From positions 124,001-188,000 of the forward strand of contig NZ_CAJQTX010000006.1 in the NCBI RefSeq assembly GCF_907163085.1: a DNA stretch of 64,000 bases, written 5' to 3'. Position 1 is the stretch's first letter; every line of letters begins with the position of its first letter. Positions 35,002 through 44,859 of this stretch are shown piece by piece. The notes beneath the pieces are model-generated. The model worked only from the letters and a program-made list of their open reading frames with translations. It searched no databases and had not been told where the DNA came from. The position numbers were made by a program, and so were the translations under genes. The stretch is from Candidatus Accumulibacter sp. ACC003 (GTDB lineage: Bacteria; Pseudomonadota; Gammaproteobacteria; Burkholderiales; Rhodocyclaceae).

Positions 35002-35183
35002 GGTCAAGACAGGCTTCGTCGCGCCGGAACCGCGACGCCATCGCCGCCGTCGGCCGTTGTTTCTGCTCGGGGCAATAGGCCTAATAAGCATAAGAACAAA
35101 ACTTCTTATTCTTTTGAGGTCTTTCGGCGCTGCGCTATCTTGGCGCCCGCAGCTTGCCGCCCACCTCTTCGAACAACCCGCGA

Positions 35184-36989
35184 ATGGCCATCCCCGAGTC
35201 CCTCCATGCACTGATCGTCGGCCTGACGCTGATCTGCCTGTTCGCCTGCTTCGTCCGGGAATGGCTCAAGCCCGACGTGGCCGTGATGAGCGCGGTGGCC
35301 TTGCTGATGGCCGTCGGGCTGCTGGCTCCAAAACAGGTGTTGAGCGTGTTCAGCAACAGCGCGCCGATCACCATCGCGTGTCTGTTCATCATCAGCGGCG
35401 CGCTGAGCAAGACCGGCTGCGTCGATCGTCTGGGCGATTGGCTGGGGGCGATGGCTGGCCATAGCGAGCGCCGTCTGCTGTTGGCGATGCTCGCGGTCGG
35501 CTTGTTGGTGTCGCCGTTCATCAACAACACGCCGGTGGTGATGGTGATGATTCCAGCGGTGATCGCGATGGCTGGTCGTTATGGCGTGGCGCCGTCGCGG
35601 CTCCTGATCCCGCTTTCCTACGCGACGATTCTCGGCGGCATGATCACCATGGTCGGCACGTCGACCAATATCCTGGTTGACGGCGTGGCGCGCAATCACG
35701 GCATGGAGCCGTTCCGGATGTTCGAAATCAGCTTGCCGGCCATCGCCATCGCGCTGATCGCCAGCGCCGTCATCTTCTGGCTGGCACCTCGCCTGCTGCC
35801 GGTACGCGAGACCTTGACGCAGCAGTTCACCGGTAGCGGTGATCGTTTGTTCATGACCGAGCTGTTCGTGCCCGAAGGCTCGCACCTGGCCGGCCATACG
35901 CTCAAGGAGGCGCGCCTGGCAAACGGTACGATCCAGGTATTGAAACTGTTTCGCGGCGACCAGGAAACTTCGGCGCCAATCGCCGAGACGACGCTGATGG
36001 CCGGCGACCGCCTGGTCGTGCACAGCCGCAGCAGTGCGATGGTCGACCTGCGCGGCAGCACCGATCTGATGGGTGTGCAGCGGCCGGCTGCCGATTCCCA
36101 CGACCTGGAAACGCTGCGCCGTCGCGGCGTCGTGCTGGTCGAGGCGATCGTCGGTCAGACCTCGCGTTATGTCTTGCGCCCGATTCGCGATCTCGACCTC
36201 GCCGCGCGTTACGGCATCCACCTGGTTGCGGTACATCGCAAGAATGCGTCGATTGCCGACATTGGCGACGATTTTCAGCTGCAGTTCGGCGATGTCTTGC
36301 TGGTCGAAGGAACGCCGGCGCAGATCAAGCGCTTTTGCGAAAACGGCGACCTGTTCGCCATCACCGACGGCCACTCGCCGGTGAACAACCACGGCAAGGC
36401 GCCGATCGCCCTGGCGACCATCGTCAGCGTGATGATTCTGGCGGCCTTCAATGTGATGCCGATCGAAGGACTGGCGATCATCGGCGCGGTGCTGGTCGTC
36501 GCGACGGGTTGTCTGCGCGCCGACGAAGCCTACAAATCGATCGAGTGGCCGATTCTGCTGCTCATCTTCGGCATGCTGGCGTTGAGCATCGCGATGCACG
36601 ATTCCGGGCTCGACCGCTTGCTGGCCAGCGCGCTGGTCGCTGTCGGTGGAGGCTTGTCGCCGTGGCTAATGCTGTCACTGGTCATCCTGATCACGTCGAT
36701 CGCCACCGAGTTCATCAGCAACAACGCCGTGGCGGTGCTGTTCACACCGATCGTCATCGGGGTCGCCGAACACCTCGGCGTCGATCCGCGCCCCTTCGTC
36801 GTCGCGGTGATGTTTGCCGCCAGCGCGAGCTTCGCGACGCCGATCGGCTACCAGACCAACACGCTGGTATACACCGCCGGCAATTACCGCTTTACCGACT
36901 TCGCGCGCCTCGGCATTCCGCTCAATCTGGTGGTGTGGGTCAGCGCCAGCGTGCTGATCCCGCTTTTCTGGCCGCTGCTGCCGGCTTGA
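35184..36989 (+). CDS. SLC13/DASS-type carrier with RCK_C (TrkA-C) domains
   Basis: The 601-residue protein has a membrane half starting LHALIVGLTLICLFACFVRE with SPFINNTPVVMVMIPAVIAM and GTSTNILVDGV, typical of SLC13 carriers. Two central TrkA-C-like domains (about 215-395) include TELFVPEGSHLAGHTLKEA and IAETTLMAGDRLVVHS. A second membrane half has TSIATEFISNNAVAVLFTPI. These carriers move divalent anions such as sulfate or dicarboxylates. The ATG at 35184 was chosen; a TTG at 35154 is possible. The substrate is not determined. Confidence 0.88.
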   Translation: MAIPESLHALIVGLTLICLFACFVREWLKPDVAVMSAVALLMAVGLLAPKQVLSVFSNSAPITIACLFIISGALSKTGCVDRLGDWLGAMAGHSERRLLLAMLAVGLLVSPFINNTPVVMVMIPAVIAMAGRYGVAPSRLLIPLSYATILGGMITMVGTSTNILVDGVARNHGMEPFRMFEISLPAIAIALIASAVIFWLAPRLLPVRETLTQQFTGSGDRLFMTELFVPEGSHLAGHTLKEARLANGTIQVLKLFRGDQETSAPIAETTLMAGDRLVVHSRSSAMVDLRGSTDLMGVQRPAADSHDLETLRRRGVVLVEAIVGQTSRYVLRPIRDLDLAARYGIHLVAVHRKNASIADIGDDFQLQFGDVLLVEGTPAQIKRFCENGDLFAITDGHSPVNNHGKAPIALATIVSVMILAAFNVMPIEGLAIIGAVLVVATGCLRADEAYKSIEWPILLLIFGMLALSIAMHDSGLDRLLASALVAVGGGLSPWLMLSLVILITSIATEFISNNAVAVLFTPIVIGVAEHLGVDPRPFVVAVMFAASASFATPIGYQTNTLVYTAGNYRFTDFARLGIPLNLVVWVSASVLIPLFWPLLPA

Positions 36990-37549
36990 GCGGAGCGGCA
37001 CAGCAGGCCGCGGCCGTGACTTGTCAAGACAGCTCCGAGCTGTAGTGGTCAAGCGATTTCGGCAGCCTGCGGCCGGCGAGACTCGTTCTTCGCTTCGTGG
37101 AATCGGCAAAGACAAGCGCCGCACAAACGCCGCTGGCGCCGCTTCGCAAAAGCCCGTCGCAATGCCGGCTTCTGGCCATCGCCCGTCAAGCTCGATTGCC
37201 CGGCGACGGCCGCTTTGTAGTAGGGTAGCCAAACTGTTTTTTCGGCTAGAACTGGCCCTTGCAGCCCCGAAAAATCGAGTGGCCCGAACGGCAGCAAAGT
37301 CATCAGAAAGCGGCCGCTCGGCGCTGCGGTAAGGTCGGCCCGCTCATCGGCTTGAATGGTCATCCAGGCCTTGCTGCATAGGCGACCGCACCTCGCCGCA
37401 TTGCTGCCGTTCGAACGGTGGACAGGCCTAGCCATTTCTGGTATTTCTTGAGGCATAGCGATGCCGATCAAAGTCGCTATTCGTTATCAGTTGGTAGCCA
37501 AGCCTCCAGATGTATTCTACCGTTGTCCTGTTTCCCGAGAGGTCCTACT
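36990..37549. other. Non-coding region
   Basis: No convincing gene in these 560 bp. A minus-strand frame (37049-37471) has no ribosome site and no family match that I can name. The stretch immediately before 37550 contains GAGAGG, the ribosome site of the next gene. Confidence 0.5.
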
Positions 37550-38356
37550 GTGAAGTCTCCTGCGCCGCGCCAATCAGCACGCTCATCCGCCCCAGAAACT
37601 GGGTTTTGGATACCGTTTTCAGGTCCAGACTGCTATGAGTACCTGGCACCCACGCAAGTCACGCGCCCTCGTCAGATCAATCAGCCGATCGGGAAACGGA
37701 CGGCGAATCGGATTGCGCGGAAGTTGGGACTGAAAAAGAAGAACGTTCTTACCGAGGAGCAGTATCTCCTGTTCATCTCTGGCGGAGGTGTAGACGGTAA
37801 CGCGGATGACGCGAAGTTGGCGGATCAGAGCGTCCGAATTTTCACCAACACGACTGGGCGCCCGCTGGTGTATCTTGACCAATGCGGCGACCCGGTGGAA
37901 TCGGTTCTCGCCAGTTACGGGCTCTTTGTGAACGAGCAGGGATGGCTAATGAGCCTGGCCAATCGCGACGCCCCAACGAGAATAGCGAACGTTTTGTTGG
38001 CGCCTGGCGGCTACATCAATACGTGGTTTATGGCCAATTGTGCGACGTCTTCCCTGGTCCAACTCTACCGGTCGGCGTACACGGTGGAGGCCATCTATGG
38101 CAACAAGGCGCAAGAGCGGTCGGGCGTCCCGCAACTTGTGACCAACACCAAAGGGGGCGTGCGCACGCAGGTGGGGATGTCAATGGCACCTGCTCTCTGG
38201 CTGACCAACTTTGCCCTGCTCTACACGCTGAAGCCAGAGATCGCGGCGTCGATGCCCGCCTACTGGGCTCCGATTCCCGCGACCGTGGCCGACGCAATTC
38301 TGAAGAGCGCCACTGGTCAGGTTCCGTACAGTTTGGTTGCGTCCGCCTTTCAATAA
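37550..38356 (+). CDS. Hypothetical protein, unrecognised
   Basis: The 268-residue product starts at GTG 37550, preceded by GAGAGG at 37537-37542 at good spacing. It is basic near the N-terminus (RTANRIARKLGLKKKN). The rest looks globular, with TGRPLVYLDQCGDPVESVLA, GYINTWFMANCATSSLVQLY and NFALLYTLKPEIAASMPAYW. No signal peptide or membrane segment is clear. I do not recognise the family. It stands alone, with 256 bp to the convergent hydrolase gene. The spaced cysteines (in DQCGD and ANCATSS) are worth noting. Confidence 0.72.
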   Translation: MKSPAPRQSARSSAPETGFWIPFSGPDCYEYLAPTQVTRPRQINQPIGKRTANRIARKLGLKKKNVLTEEQYLLFISGGGVDGNADDAKLADQSVRIFTNTTGRPLVYLDQCGDPVESVLASYGLFVNEQGWLMSLANRDAPTRIANVLLAPGGYINTWFMANCATSSLVQLYRSAYTVEAIYGNKAQERSGVPQLVTNTKGGVRTQVGMSMAPALWLTNFALLYTLKPEIAASMPAYWAPIPATVADAILKSATGQVPYSLVASAFQ

Positions 38357-38612
38357 TCCCATCAAGGCGAGCGTCTAGCTGCTGAATCGTTTCCCCTGGC
38401 GGTCGGCGACGTGCCAGCCGCTCGCGTCCCCGGAGAGTTTGACGTGGGGTATCTCGCATGGAGCGGGATCATTAACCTCTCCATGCTGGACGAACAGTGT
38501 GCAGTGTTCTGGAAAGCGTCCGAGCACCTCGTCATTGAGTCGTTTGGGTCCGTGCGTGCCTTGCCTGGCGCGGCTGCTGCGCGCCGTTCATTCGCCGCGC
38601 GGGCGACAACCG

Positions 38613-39203
38613 TCACATGATGCGGAACTGCATCAGCACGCGCGCGTCGTTCCAGATGTCGTCGGGGCTGATCGAGTTGCGGTTGAACTTGAACGAGATG
38701 TCGGCCTTGCGAAAGGCCTCGTAGACGAGTTCCGAGCAGATGTACTTGCGGTCGCGGTTCTTGCGGCCTCGGCGGAAAAGAATCCGCATCGCGATGCGGA
38801 GAATCTCCCAGTTGTCGTAGGGCCTGGTGAGTTCATCCATGCCGAAGCTGATCGCCGTCTTGAGCTTTTCGGTATCGGGTTCGGGCGTGACGCGGCCGAT
38901 CACGATGCGTCCTTTGTACGGCTTGTTGCGGCCGTGGTAATCGCGAACATATTTGGACAAGGGAACGAGGCGAACGCCAATGGCGGTTTCGCTCTCGAGA
39001 ACGAAGATGCGCTGCAGATTATCGTCGCGATAAATCATGCCGACGTGGCTCCAGACCGACCGGGTGACCCACTGGATGGTCCTCGAGAAGAAGTAGCTTC
39101 CCGAGCAAAAGACGATGTCGCCGGTCCGCAGTTGCTGGCGAGCGTGCTCGTAGGCGAGGATGGGTATTCGGGCGACAGCTTTGACGCCAAGGCGATCGGC
39201 CAT
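38613..39203 (-). CDS. YiiX/NlpC-P60-like papain-fold cysteine hydrolase
   Basis: The 196-residue protein matches the permuted papain-fold YiiX/YebB type. Early in the sequence is LRTGDIVFCSGSYFFSRTIQ, with His53 in SVWSHVGMIY, and the nucleophile candidate Cys156 lies near the end in RKYICSELVYEAF. Relatives are predicted to cleave amide bonds in peptidoglycan or lipids. No clear signal peptide is present, so the protein is probably cytoplasmic or needs another route. It converges on the orphan gene. Confidence 0.85.
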   Translation of the reverse strand: MADRLGVKAVARIPILAYEHARQQLRTGDIVFCSGSYFFSRTIQWVTRSVWSHVGMIYRDDNLQRIFVLESETAIGVRLVPLSKYVRDYHGRNKPYKGRIVIGRVTPEPDTEKLKTAISFGMDELTRPYDNWEILRIAMRILFRRGRKNRDRKYICSELVYEAFRKADISFKFNRNSISPDDIWNDARVLMQFRIM

Positions 39204-39572
39204 GTGCGGCTCCGTTCAAGAGGCAGGTGGTGCTCAGTCGCCTTGGCGACTCGCGAATCGCCCTTCTTCCCCCTGCGGGATAAGGGCCGGCGAAGACGGC
39301 GGCATCGACTGAGCTTGCTCGCCGCCGCTGGAACGATTCCGGCGCGCCAGCCGGAACGTCCACTGCAGCTTACGGGAGAGCAGGCAGGGCCTCGGTGGTC
39401 TGCGTCGTCTCGAGTGCTCAGGGTCGTCGGCTGGCTCGAACGGATGCCATTATCGCCCAGCGCGCGGGGAAAGCCGATCGGCGGCTAGGATCGCGGCTGC
39501 AGTCGTGCCACAATGCTCCGATCGAGCGCAGACTCGAGCCCAAATCGTCAATTCGACAAGGAGGAATGAGAC
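39204..39572. other. Region upstream of the amino-acid transporter operon
   Basis: This 369-bp stretch carries the promoter region of gltI. The AAGGAGGA ribosome site at 39558-39565 is strong. No clear promoter hexamers were identified. Confidence 0.5.
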
Positions 39573-40484
39573 ATGAAGCTGATTAAAAAATCACAGCGCT
39601 GGATGCTGGCGGCAGGCGTCGCCGCGGTGTTGCTGTCGGTACCCGCGATGGCCAAGGAGTTGACCGGTACGCTGAAAAAGATCAAGGATACCGGCGTCAT
39701 CACACTGGGGCATCGGGAGTCGTCGATTCCGTTCTCGTATTACGACGACAAGCAACAGGTGATCGGCTACTCGCAGGCGATGATGCTGATCGTCGTCGAA
39801 GCGGTCAAGGCTGACCTGAAATTGGCCAAGCTCGACATCAAACTGCTGCCGGTGACGCCGTCGAACCGCATTACGCTGCTGCAAAACGGTTCACTGGACA
39901 TCGAATGCGGTTCGACGACCAACAACACCGAGCGCCAGAAGCAGGTCAGTTTTTCGACGACGATCTTCATCATCGAGACGCGTCTGCTGACCAAGAAGAC
40001 GTCGGGGATCAAGGATTTTCCTGACCTGGCCGGGAAGAACGTCGTGACGACCGCGGGAACGACGTCGGAACGTCTGTTGCGCAAGATGAACGAAGACAAG
40101 CAGATGGGCATGAACGTCATCAGCGCCAAGGATCACGGCGAGGCATTCCTGACGCTGGAAACGGGTCGCGCGGTGGCTTTCATGATGGACGACGCCCTGC
40201 TTTTCGGAGAAATGGCCAAAGCCAGGCGCGCCAGTGATTGGACCGTGGTCGGCACGCCGCAATCGTTCGAGGCCTACGGCTGCATGCTGCCGAAGGGCGA
40301 TCCGGCGTTCAAGAGCGTCGTTGATGACGCTCTGGCCAAGGCGATGAAGTCTGGCGAAGCCGAGAAGATCTACGCCAAATGGTTCCTGCAGCCGATTCCG
40401 CCAAAGGGCCTGAACCTCGAATTCCCGCTCTCCGACGCCATGAAGGCGCTCTACAAGGCGCCCAACGACAAAGCGTACGACTGA
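39573..40484 (+). CDS. gltI: Glutamate/aspartate-type ABC transporter, periplasmic binding protein
   Basis: The 303-residue protein has a signal peptide ending VPAMAKE, then the solute-binding domain starting LKKIKDTGVITLGHRESSIP. It contains the diagnostic NGSLDIECGSTTNNTERQKQ and AKDHGEAFLTLETGRAVAFM. This matches GltI, which binds glutamate and aspartate in the periplasm. A strong AAGGAGGA ribosome site precedes the ATG. The permease and ATPase genes follow on the same strand. Confidence 0.93.
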   Translation: MKLIKKSQRWMLAAGVAAVLLSVPAMAKELTGTLKKIKDTGVITLGHRESSIPFSYYDDKQQVIGYSQAMMLIVVEAVKADLKLAKLDIKLLPVTPSNRITLLQNGSLDIECGSTTNNTERQKQVSFSTTIFIIETRLLTKKTSGIKDFPDLAGKNVVTTAGTTSERLLRKMNEDKQMGMNVISAKDHGEAFLTLETGRAVAFMMDDALLFGEMAKARRASDWTVVGTPQSFEAYGCMLPKGDPAFKSVVDDALAKAMKSGEAEKIYAKWFLQPIPPKGLNLEFPLSDAMKALYKAPNDKAYD

Positions 40485-40552
40485 GCGTACGGCGCCCGGG
40501 GCGTGCTGGCCCGCGGGCGCCAACGCTGCCGAGAGGCCGCGGCGTTGATCGC

Positions 40553-40570
40553 GCCGCCGCCAGCGGCGGC
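40553..40570 (+). promoter_or_regulatory. Intercistronic hairpin between gltI and gltJ
   Basis: GCCGCC (40553-40558) and GGCGGC (40565-40570) form a perfect GC stem with a 6-base loop in the 180-bp gap after the binding-protein gene. No T-run follows. Such hairpins often protect binding-protein mRNA so that it is made in excess; here that is an inference. Confidence 0.4.
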
Positions 40571-40664
40571 TGATTTCTCGGCCGCGTTGTTCCTGGCGTA
40601 GACGCCTGGAGTCCTGCGGCACGGTGCCCAAAGCACGCCTGCCGTGCGCCAAGGAGAAGCATCG

Positions 40665-41402
40665 ATGGCTTACAACTGGAACTGGGACGTTTTTCTGCAG
40701 CCGACGGCGACCGGCGACGACACCTACCTCGGCTGGATGTTCTATGGTTTCAAGATGACCATCGCCCTGTCGCTGTCGTCGTGGTTGATCGCGCTGGCGG
40801 TGGGGGCGGTGGTCGGGGTCTTGCGGACGGTACCGAACCGCGGCTTGTCGGGCTTGGCCACCGCCTACGTCGAGGTCTTTCGCAATATCCCGCTGCTGGT
40901 GCAACTCTTCCTCTGGTATTTCGTGATGCCCGAGTTGCTGCCGCTGGCCTGGGGTGACGCGCTCAAGCAGACCAACCCGATCCTGCAGCAGTTTTTCGCG
41001 GCGATGCTCTGCCTGGCCTTGTTTACCAGCGCGCGGGTCGCCGAACAGGTCCGCTCGGGGATCAACTCGCTGCCGCCCGGACAGAAGAACGCCGGCCTGG
41101 CGATGGGTTTTACCTTGCCGCAAACCTACCGTTTCGTGCTGCTGCCGATGGCGGTGCGCTTGATCGTGCCGCCGCTGACTTCCGAGTTCCTCAATATCTT
41201 CAAGAACTCGGCGGTGTGTTCGACGATCGGCCTGCTCGAACTGGCGGCGCAGGGGCGGCAACTGGTGGACTACACGGCGCAGCCCTACGAGTCGTTCATC
41301 GCCGTCACGCTCGCCTATCTGCTGATCAACGTCGTCGTCATGTTCGGCATGCGCTGGCTTGAAGAGCGCGTACGCGTCCCCGGCTACATCGGAGGCAAAT
41401 GA
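40665..41402 (+). CDS. gltJ: Glutamate/aspartate-type ABC transporter permease, GltJ-like
   Basis: The 245-residue inner-membrane permease starts [17 protein letters not shown]. It has five hydrophobic segments and the EAA-loop-like segment [40 protein letters not shown] and [19 protein letters not shown] are typical of His/Glu-type permeases. An AAGGAG ribosome site sits at 40651-40656. It pairs with GltK in the membrane. Confidence 0.93.
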   Translation: MAYNWNWDVFLQPTATGDDTYLGWMFYGFKMTIALSLSSWLIALAVGAVVGVLRTVPNRGLSGLATAYVEVFRNIPLLVQLFLWYFVMPELLPLAWGDALKQTNPILQQFFAAMLCLALFTSARVAEQVRSGINSLPPGQKNAGLAMGFTLPQTYRFVLLPMAVRLIVPPLTSEFLNIFKNSAVCSTIGLLELAAQGRQLVDYTAQPYESFIAVTLAYLLINVVVMFGMRWLEERVRVPGYIGGK

Positions 41403-41403
41403 C

Positions 41404-42084
41404 ATGCATGAGTTTGACTGGTCTTCGATCCCCGGCGCCTGGCCCTTTCTCTGGGATGGCATGGTCATTTCCCTGCAGATCACGATCACCGCTATCCTTG
41501 TAGGGATCGTCTGGGGGACGCTGCTGGCGCTGATGCGCTTGTCGTCGATCAAGCCGCTGGCGTGGTTTGCCGCGGCTTACGTGAACCTCTTCCGGGCGGT
41601 GCCGCTGGTGATGGTCTTGCTGTGGTTCTTCCTGATCGTGCCGACGCTGCTGGAAAGCCTGCTCGGCCTGCCGCGCGGTTCCGACGTTCGCCTGGCGTCG
41701 GCGATCACCGGTTTCGCCTTGTTCGAGGCGGCGTACTACTCGGAGATCATCCGCGCCGGCATCCAGTCGGTGTCGAAAGGGCAGATGGCCGCAGCCAGTG
41801 CGCTCGGGATGACTTACGGTCAGTCGATGCGCCTGGTGGTCCTGCCGCAGGCTTTCCGGAACATGATTCCCTTGCTCCTAACGCAGGGGATCATCCTCTT
41901 TCAGGACACCTCGCTGGTTTATGTCTCGGCGCTCGCCGACTTCTTTGGCGCGGCCTACAAGGTCGGCGATCGCGACGGTCGCCTGGTCGAATTGCTGCTC
42001 TTTGCCGGCGCCGTATATTTCGTGATCTGCTTTAGCGCGTCGCGAATCGTCCGCCATTACCAGAACAAGATGAAAGTGGCTTGA
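41404..42084 (+). CDS. gltK: Glutamate/aspartate-type ABC transporter permease, GltK-like
   Basis: The 226-residue permease begins [20 protein letters not shown]. Its permease domain includes [20 protein letters not shown] and the EAA-like loop [20 protein letters not shown]. The ATG at 41404 begins 1 bp after the gltJ stop, suggesting coupling. It is the second membrane subunit for the GltI-binding-protein system. Confidence 0.93.
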   Translation: MHEFDWSSIPGAWPFLWDGMVISLQITITAILVGIVWGTLLALMRLSSIKPLAWFAAAYVNLFRAVPLVMVLLWFFLIVPTLLESLLGLPRGSDVRLASAITGFALFEAAYYSEIIRAGIQSVSKGQMAAASALGMTYGQSMRLVVLPQAFRNMIPLLLTQGIILFQDTSLVYVSALADFFGAAYKVGDRDGRLVELLLFAGAVYFVICFSASRIVRHYQNKMKVA

Positions 42085-42095
42085 GGAGTTTTCCG

Positions 42096-42824
42096 ATGAT
42101 CTCGATGAACAAGGTCAGCAAGCATTACGGTTCGTTCCAGGTGCTCAGCGATTGCTCGACGCAGGTCGAGAAGGGCGAAGTGATCGTTGTCTGCGGTCCC
42201 TCGGGCTCGGGCAAGTCGACCTTGATCAAGTGCGTCAATGGTCTGGAGCCCTTTCAGAGTGGTGAAATCATCGTCAATGGCGTTTCCGTCGGTGATCCGA
42301 AAACAGACCTCGCCAAGCTGCGGTCGACGGTCGGCATGGTTTTCCAGAACTTCGAACTGTTTCCGCACATGCGCATCGTCGAAAACCTGTGCATTGCCCA
42401 GGTCAAGGTGCTCGGACGCAGTCCGGACGAAGCTCGCGCCAAGGCCAGCAGCCTGCTCGAGCGCGTCGGCCTGAGCGAGCAGGCCGGCAAATACCCGGGG
42501 CAGCTTTCCGGCGGCCAGCAGCAGCGCGTGGCGATTGCCCGAGCACTCGCCATGGACCCGATCTGCATGCTCTTCGACGAGCCCACCTCGGCGCTCGACC
42601 CGGAGATGGTCAACGAGGTCCTCGACGTGATGACCGAACTGGCGCAGGAGGGGATGACGATGATGTGCGTCACGCACGAAATGGGCTTTGCCAAACGTGT
42701 CGCGACACGCGTGATCTTCATGGATCAGGGGCGGATCGTCGAAGACGATAGCAAGGATGCCTTCTTCGAGGCCGCCCGCTCGGAGCGCGCGCAACAGTTC
42801 CTGGCCAAGATCCTGCACCACTGA
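42096..42824 (+). CDS. gltL: Glutamate/aspartate-type ABC transporter ATPase, GltL-like
   Basis: The 242-residue ATPase has Walker [21 protein letters not shown], the Q-loop [12 protein letters not shown], the signature [17 protein letters not shown], Walker [17 protein letters not shown] and the switch His in [10 protein letters not shown]. It powers amino-acid import through GltJK. The ATG at 42096 has GAGGAG at 42083-42088. The gene has no C-terminal regulatory extension, as is normal for this subfamily. Confidence 0.94.
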   Translation: MISMNKVSKHYGSFQVLSDCSTQVEKGEVIVVCGPSGSGKSTLIKCVNGLEPFQSGEIIVNGVSVGDPKTDLAKLRSTVGMVFQNFELFPHMRIVENLCIAQVKVLGRSPDEARAKASSLLERVGLSEQAGKYPGQLSGGQQQRVAIARALAMDPICMLFDEPTSALDPEMVNEVLDVMTELAQEGMTMMCVTHEMGFAKRVATRVIFMDQGRIVEDDSKDAFFEAARSERAQQFLAKILHH

Positions 42825-43440
42825 GCGACTGTCTTGCGAATGGCTATTTCTTGGGCTTTTCCGTCGCCGACATGAGATCACCTCCAGGAATCAGCTTGCG
42901 CTCGGTCGACGATGACATTCGTTTGCGGGGCCGGGTGCCCGCAGCCGGCAATCCCTTGCGCTTTCCAGTGCTGCCGACGCCCTCCCGGATGCCGCTGTCA
43001 GGAGTATCGCTTGGCCGCCGGCGCCGCTCACGAAGGCACCGCGAATGACCCGTTTTGCCTAAGCAATGGCGCTCTCCGGGAGGGTGAAGACGAGATAGCC
43101 GGCGCGATCAGCGCACCGGGCCGCTTGCCTTGCAAAAAGTCTGGCGGCTTGACGAGCGCGCGGCCCTTCGCCCACAAGCTCCACCGAGCTCCAGTCATGT
43201 TGTATAAAATGCCGGCAGGTCAAAACCAGTCGCAACAGCGGTCAGGCAATCACAAGCGGCAAGGCTGCTCTTGGCAAACCCGTTTGCCTGCCCAAACAAA
43301 CGTGCTTACCGCCGGCCTCATGGTTCACATGACATGCCGAGCAGTTATGTGTTTCCGGAAGAATCTTTCGTGCATTCGAAATAGCGATGACATCCGCCCA
43401 TGCTCGGGGGTGTCTGAACTTCAGTTAGATGGAATTGGCC
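42825..43440. other. Non-coding region upstream of the bd oxidase genes
   Basis: No gene is supported in these 616 bp. TATAAA at 43203-43208 could serve as a -10 element for the oxidase operon, but no matching -35 sequence lies upstream. No FNR-type palindrome was recognised. Confidence 0.45.
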
Positions 43441-44859
43441 ATGGCACTTGACCCCGTCATCCTGTCGCGAATTCAGTTCGCGTTTGTCATCAGCTTCCAC
43501 ATCATCTTCCCGGCCTTCACCATCGGGCTGGCGGCGTGGTTGGCGACCATCGAAGGCGCGCGGCTGTTTACCGGCAACACCCTGTACCGGCGCGTCTTCG
43601 ACTTCTGGCTGAGAGTCTTCGCGGTGTCCTTCGGCATGGGCGTGGTCACCGGCATCGTCATGGCTTTCCAGTTCGGCACCAACTGGAGCGTGCTGGCGGC
43701 GAAGACCGGCGCGATCCAGGGGCCGCTGCTCGGCTACGAAGGCTTCACCGCCTTCCTGCTCGAAGCCACCTTTTTCGGCGTGATGCTGCTCGGCCGCGAG
43801 CGTGTCTCGCCGCGCTTCTACTTCTTCGCCTGCTGCATGGTCTCGCTGGGCACCATGTTCTCGTCGTTCTGGATCCTGGCCAACAACAGCTGGATGCAGG
43901 TGCCGCTGGGCCACGCCATCGTCGACGGCAAGATCATCCCGGCCGACTGGATGCAGATCGTTCTCGGCCCGGTACAGATGGTGCGCTGGCCGCACATGCT
44001 GTTCGCTGCCTTCCTGACCACCGGCATGTGCGTGGCGGCCACCGGCGCCTGGTACACGCTGCGCCAGGTGCATCGCGACGAAGGCCGGGTGATGCTGCAT
44101 TGGGGTCTGGCGTTGGTGGCGCTGATCATTCCGGTGCAACTGTATTTCGGGCACCTGACGGGTCTCTATGTTCTGAAGCACCAACCGGCCAAGTTTGCCG
44201 CCATCGAAGCGCGCTGGAAGAACGAGCAGCCGGCCAGCGAGGTGCTGCTCGGCTGGCCCGACGAGGCCGAGGAGCGCAACCTGTTCGCCATCACCGTGCC
44301 CAGGCTCGGCAGCATGATCGCCTCGGGCAACTGGACTGCGGCCGAGGTCGGGCTGGAATCCTTCGTCAAGGAAGATCGTCCGCCCGTCGTCATCCCGTTC
44401 TTCGCCTTTCGCATCATGGTCGGCATGGGCCTGGTGATGCTCGCCGTGTCGTGGTTCGGCAACTTTCTGCGCTGGCGCGGCACGCTCGAAACGAAGCGCT
44501 GGTTCCTGTGGGGCACCTTCCTGTCGTTCCCGAGCGGCTTCGTCGCCGTTCTCACCGGCTGGTTCACCGCCGAAGTCGGCCGCCAGCCCTGGGTGGTCTA
44601 TGGCCTGCTGCGCACCAGGGACGCGGTCACGCCGTCGCTGACCACCGGTGACGTGGCGTTCTCGCTGGCCGGTTATGTGCTGGTCTATGCGGTGGTGTAC
44701 AGCTTCGGGCTGCACTACATCTACTGCTTGCTGCGTGACGGCCCCGGCGCGGACGCGAAAGCAGGCGCTGGCCTCACCGGCGCCACCGGCAGCCGGCCGC
44801 TGGCCTTTGCCGGTAATCCCGACACCGCCACCGGGCGCAGCGCGAGACAACAGCCATGA
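43441..44859 (+). CDS. cioA: Cytochrome bd-type quinol oxidase subunit I (CioA/CydA)
   Basis: Subunit I of the bd-type terminal oxidase takes electrons from quinol and reduces oxygen. The 472-residue protein has about nine hydrophobic segments, an N-terminal SRIQFAFVISFHIIFPAFTI whose His is a heme ligand candidate, and the GRQPWVVYGLLRT motif. The Q-loop is short, as in cyanide-insensitive CioA forms. The ATG at 43441 was chosen over an ATG at 43429 by comparison with CioA N-termini. cioB overlaps its stop by 4 bp. Confidence 0.92.
   Translation: MALDPVILSRIQFAFVISFHIIFPAFTIGLAAWLATIEGARLFTGNTLYRRVFDFWLRVFAVSFGMGVVTGIVMAFQFGTNWSVLAAKTGAIQGPLLGYEGFTAFLLEATFFGVMLLGRERVSPRFYFFACCMVSLGTMFSSFWILANNSWMQVPLGHAIVDGKIIPADWMQIVLGPVQMVRWPHMLFAAFLTTGMCVAATGAWYTLRQVHRDEGRVMLHWGLALVALIIPVQLYFGHLTGLYVLKHQPAKFAAIEARWKNEQPASEVLLGWPDEAEERNLFAITVPRLGSMIASGNWTAAEVGLESFVKEDRPPVVIPFFAFRIMVGMGLVMLAVSWFGNFLRWRGTLETKRWFLWGTFLSFPSGFVAVLTGWFTAEVGRQPWVVYGLLRTRDAVTPSLTTGDVAFSLAGYVLVYAVVYSFGLHYIYCLLRDGPGADAKAGAGLTGATGSRPLAFAGNPDTATGRSARQQP

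Noticed and set aside
38411-38620. Short plus-strand frame of 69 codons after the orphan gene
   Set aside because: It contains some protein-like residues, but has no clear ribosome site, overlaps the convergent hydrolase gene and ends in low-complexity sequence.
43203-43208. TATAAA as a promoter -10 for cioAB
   Set aside because: No -35 element at proper distance could be found, so it was not listed as a promoter.
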